From Microthrixaceae bacterium (GTDB taxonomy: Bacteria > Actinomycetota > Acidimicrobiia > Acidimicrobiales > Iamiaceae): a stretch of 64,000 nt of DNA. The stretch is from NCBI GenBank assembly GCA_016702505.1, contig JADJDU010000003.1, positions 496,001 to 560,000 of the forward strand, given 5' to 3'. Positions 61,997 through 64,000 of this stretch are shown here, one piece after another (the stretch's first letter is position 1; every line of letters starts with the position of its first letter). A program made the translations under genes and the position numbers. The notes under the pieces were generated by a model, which was not told where the DNA came from, did no database searches, and worked only from the letters and a program-made list of their open reading frames with translations.

Positions 61997-62833
61997 TCAG
62001 GCGTTGCTGTGCCAGCAGAGGCCTGCGATGGCGGGGCCGCCATGGGAGCCGATCACCGGCCCGATGGTCCACACGGTGATCTGCTCGGGGCTGTAGCGAG
62101 GCGATAGAAGGTCGGCGAGTTCCTGTTGGTCGTCGGCCATTCCCGAACAGACGGCCACCATCTCGGCGTCTGGTTCTTGGAACAGCCGGTCTCGCAACCA
62201 AATGAGGGACTTGCCTCGGGTGCGCTGCTTGGCGGCTTCCTCCACCTCGCCGCTGGAGATGTCAATGATCGGCTTGATCGACAGGAGCGACCCGAGCATG
62301 GCTTGGGCGCCGCCGATGCGGCCGTTCTTCTTCAGGTTCTCGAGGGTGTTCAAGGCGCCGAAGATCCGGGTGCGGGGAATGAGTGCCTCGACGCCTGCGA
62401 CCACCTCGTCGACGCTGGCTCCCTCCGCGGCCATCTGCGCGGCGGCGATCACCTTCATTCCTAGCCCAGCGGTGATGGACCGGGAGTCGATGACCCTTAC
62501 GTAGAGGTCGTCGCCGATGGCTCGGGCCGCGTTCTGAGCAGACTGCATGGTGGCCGAGAGGCCCGCCGAGATGTTGATGCACACCACCGGGTCCCCATCG
62601 CGGCCGGCCTCGCGCATGGCCTGCTCGAACTGACCCGGACCGGGAGCGGCGGTGGAGGGCATCACGTCGCTGCGGGCCATCTTCTCGTAGAAGGCCTCGG
62701 TCGTCAGTTCGATGCCGTCGATGTACTCCTCGTCACCGAAGCGGATGGCGAGCGGAACCACCCGGATGTCGTGGGCAGCAACCTGGTCGGCGGTCAGGTC
62801 AGCTGAGCTGTCGGTGACGATCTTGACGGGCAT
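61997..62833 (-). CDS. DegV family fatty-acid-binding protein
   Basis: 278 residues starting VKIVTDSSADLTADQV, with the DegV signature STAAPGPGQFEQAM and INISAGLSATMQSA. DegV/FakB proteins bind a fatty acid and present it to a kinase. It ends with HSNA. No FakA kinase gene is visible in the window. Confidence 0.9.
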   Translation of the reverse strand: MPVKIVTDSSADLTADQVAAHDIRVVPLAIRFGDEEYIDGIELTTEAFYEKMARSDVMPSTAAPGPGQFEQAMREAGRDGDPVVCINISAGLSATMQSAQNAARAIGDDLYVRVIDSRSITAGLGMKVIAAAQMAAEGASVDEVVAGVEALIPRTRIFGALNTLENLKKNGRIGGAQAMLGSLLSIKPIIDISSGEVEEAAKQRTRGKSLIWLRDRLFQEPDAEMVAVCSGMADDQQELADLLSPRYSPEQITVWTIGPVIGSHGGPAIAGLCWHSNA

Positions 62834-62926
62834 TAGAGCTCCGGAGTGGTTGGGGAGTAGATCGGGGTTTCGACCCGAGACAAGAGGAAATGGTTACACG
62901 GACCGTGACGGTGCCATGGCAATGGG

Positions 62927-64000
62927 TCAGCAGGCGTGACGACCCCGGGGTCGCCGACTCCTGATGATGTGACGACCCCACCAGATGGCTAGGAACAGAC
63001 CGGCGCCCACGGTGAGCACGAGGCCAACACCCGACACCGCGGTTGAACGCACGGAGTAGGTGCCTTCACTGAGCAACACGGAGCCATCGGGGGTGGTGAC
63101 CCTCACCTTGAGCGGGGTGTCACCGGGGAGGCGGCTTCTGACCGCGATCGGTACCTCGGTGTGCTCTCCGTCCAGAAGCACCTCGATTCGAGGCTTGTCG
63201 ATTGTGAGTCGATCGGATGCGGTCAACTCCACGACCACCTCGAGGGGAGTGGGCGACTGCGAGGTGATGACCAACGGGAACTCGGCGTCGCGATTTCCCA
63301 GCGTGACCTGGTCTGAGGGTGGGATCGACACCTGCCTTAGGAGACGCTCGACGTCTTCGCGTACCCCGGTCACCTGCTGGCTACGACGGTCGGGGTCCAG
63401 TCGATGGTCAGCGGAGAGCGAAAGGCGTTGGGACAGTTCGGACACCGACGTGGGCTGGTCCGGCACCATCGACGAGTAGCTGTCGACCAGTGACCTGGTC
63501 CGGCGCAGGTCGCCAGCCCAGCTTCGGTCTGCGTCGGTGGTGGCCGTCGTGGGGGCGAAGACCACCGGGGTGTCGTCGTGGGGGCCTTTCGACAGGGGGC
63601 TGATCGCCTCGGCGTCTACGAAGGTATTGGCCTCCAGCAGGGTCAGGATCGCCTCGGTCTCGACCGCGTCCTGAGCTGTTCGGGGTAGTTGGATCGTGAC
63701 CACGGTCGAAGGTCGGCCTTCGATGGACGACAGCGCGGCCAGGTGACCGATGAGGCGGTTGGCCGCCAAGACCGGGTCGGAATGGTTGCCGACCCTCAGG
63801 GCGGGTTCGACGACTGTGGCCCGGCTGCTCGGTCCTCCAGACGGGACGGGGCTGGCGGGATGGCCCTGGTCGCCGATCACGGCGTCAGGGGCAACCAGTA
63901 GGTGGTGGATCCCGATGCTGGTCAGCGCCTTCACCGCGGCCGAGTCGAGCCTGGTTCGGAGCCACCAGGCCGACGTCAACGGTTGCTCGAGATGTCGGGT
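62927..64000 (-). CDS. DUF6049-like membrane protein, C-terminal part (cut by right edge)
   Basis: At least 358 residues, open to the right edge. A large extracytoplasmic region is followed by a beta-sandwich (VTLGNRDAEFPLVITSQSP; LTIDKPRIEVLLDGEHTEVP) and a C-terminal membrane segment (VGLVLTVGAGLFLAIWWG) with an RSRRPRGRH tail. Matches the DUF6049 (Rv3909-like) family, which in actinobacteria precedes murJ near the sigM locus. Function unknown, probably envelope-related. Confidence 0.65.
   Translation of the reverse strand, partial: TRHLEQPLTSAWWLRTRLDSAAVKALTSIGIHHLLVAPDAVIGDQGHPASPVPSGGPSSRATVVEPALRVGNHSDPVLAANRLIGHLAALSSIEGRPSTVVTIQLPRTAQDAVETEAILTLLEANTFVDAEAISPLSKGPHDDTPVVFAPTTATTDADRSWAGDLRRTRSLVDSYSSMVPDQPTSVSELSQRLSLSADHRLDPDRRSQQVTGVREDVERLLRQVSIPPSDQVTLGNRDAEFPLVITSQSPTPLEVVVELTASDRLTIDKPRIEVLLDGEHTEVPIAVRSRLPGDTPLKVRVTTPDGSVLLSEGTYSVRSTAVSGVGLVLTVGAGLFLAIWWGRHIIRSRRPRGRHAC

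Overview
This 64 kb, high-GC window is the replication-origin region of an actinobacterial chromosome. The gene content (DUF3566 protein beside gyrA, EF-G2, SigM-type sigma/anti-sigma pair, Ser/Thr kinase, DUF6049 and DUF6351 proteins, DciA between recF and gyrB) points to class Acidimicrobiia or a close relative. That placement is an inference from gene order and protein style, not from a 16S gene, which is absent here.

Layout. 1-20.8 kb is an accessory and metabolic arm: an SbcCD-like pair (the SbcC side runs off the left edge), a secreted DUF6351 protein, an acyl-ACP thioesterase, EF-G2, an ABC exporter with its TetR regulator, a DUF2249 / haem-copper-like membrane protein / SufT cluster, a sulfonate-type ABC transporter whose binding protein has lost its N-terminal part, an intact IS110 element with a candidate bridge RNA, and several remnants. 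20.9-25.3 kb is a small integrative element inserted in a tRNA-Ala gene. It is bounded by an exact 50-bp repeat and carries a tyrosine integrase, a PIN toxin with its antitoxin, a relaxase remnant and an unknown two-gene cargo. 25.6-36.1 kb holds housekeeping genes: an MgtE-N/CBS protein, a TAP-like hydrolase, RF3, Fur, an M23 peptidase, HisN, a FlgN-like protein with sigma-28, and tRNA-Ile.

36-50.7 kb is the origin core. gyrA, gyrB, dciA, recF, dnaN and dnaA read leftward; rpmH, rnpA, yidD, yidC, jag and rsmG read rightward. DnaA boxes lie on both sides of dnaA. rnpA appears to start at CTG, overlapping the rpmH stop. 50.7-56.1 kb holds parA-parB, separated from rsmG by a frameshifted IS21 element that sits between two perfect parS sites. 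56-64 kb holds trxA, trxB, a holin-like membrane protein, an anti-sigma/sigma/kinase operon, a DegV protein and a DUF6049 protein cut by the right edge.

The most unusual signals are non-coding. (1) A roughly 105-bp interspersed repeat has terminal inverted repeats and a central hairpin whose stem keeps pairing between copies through compensating changes; eight full or partial copies occur, seven of them within about 21 kb spanning the origin. (2) A second repeat of about 110 bp fills the recF-dciA gap and recurs before the IS21. (3) Two consecutive stem-loops upstream of the IS110 transposase contain short matches to both flanks of the element, as expected of a bridge RNA.
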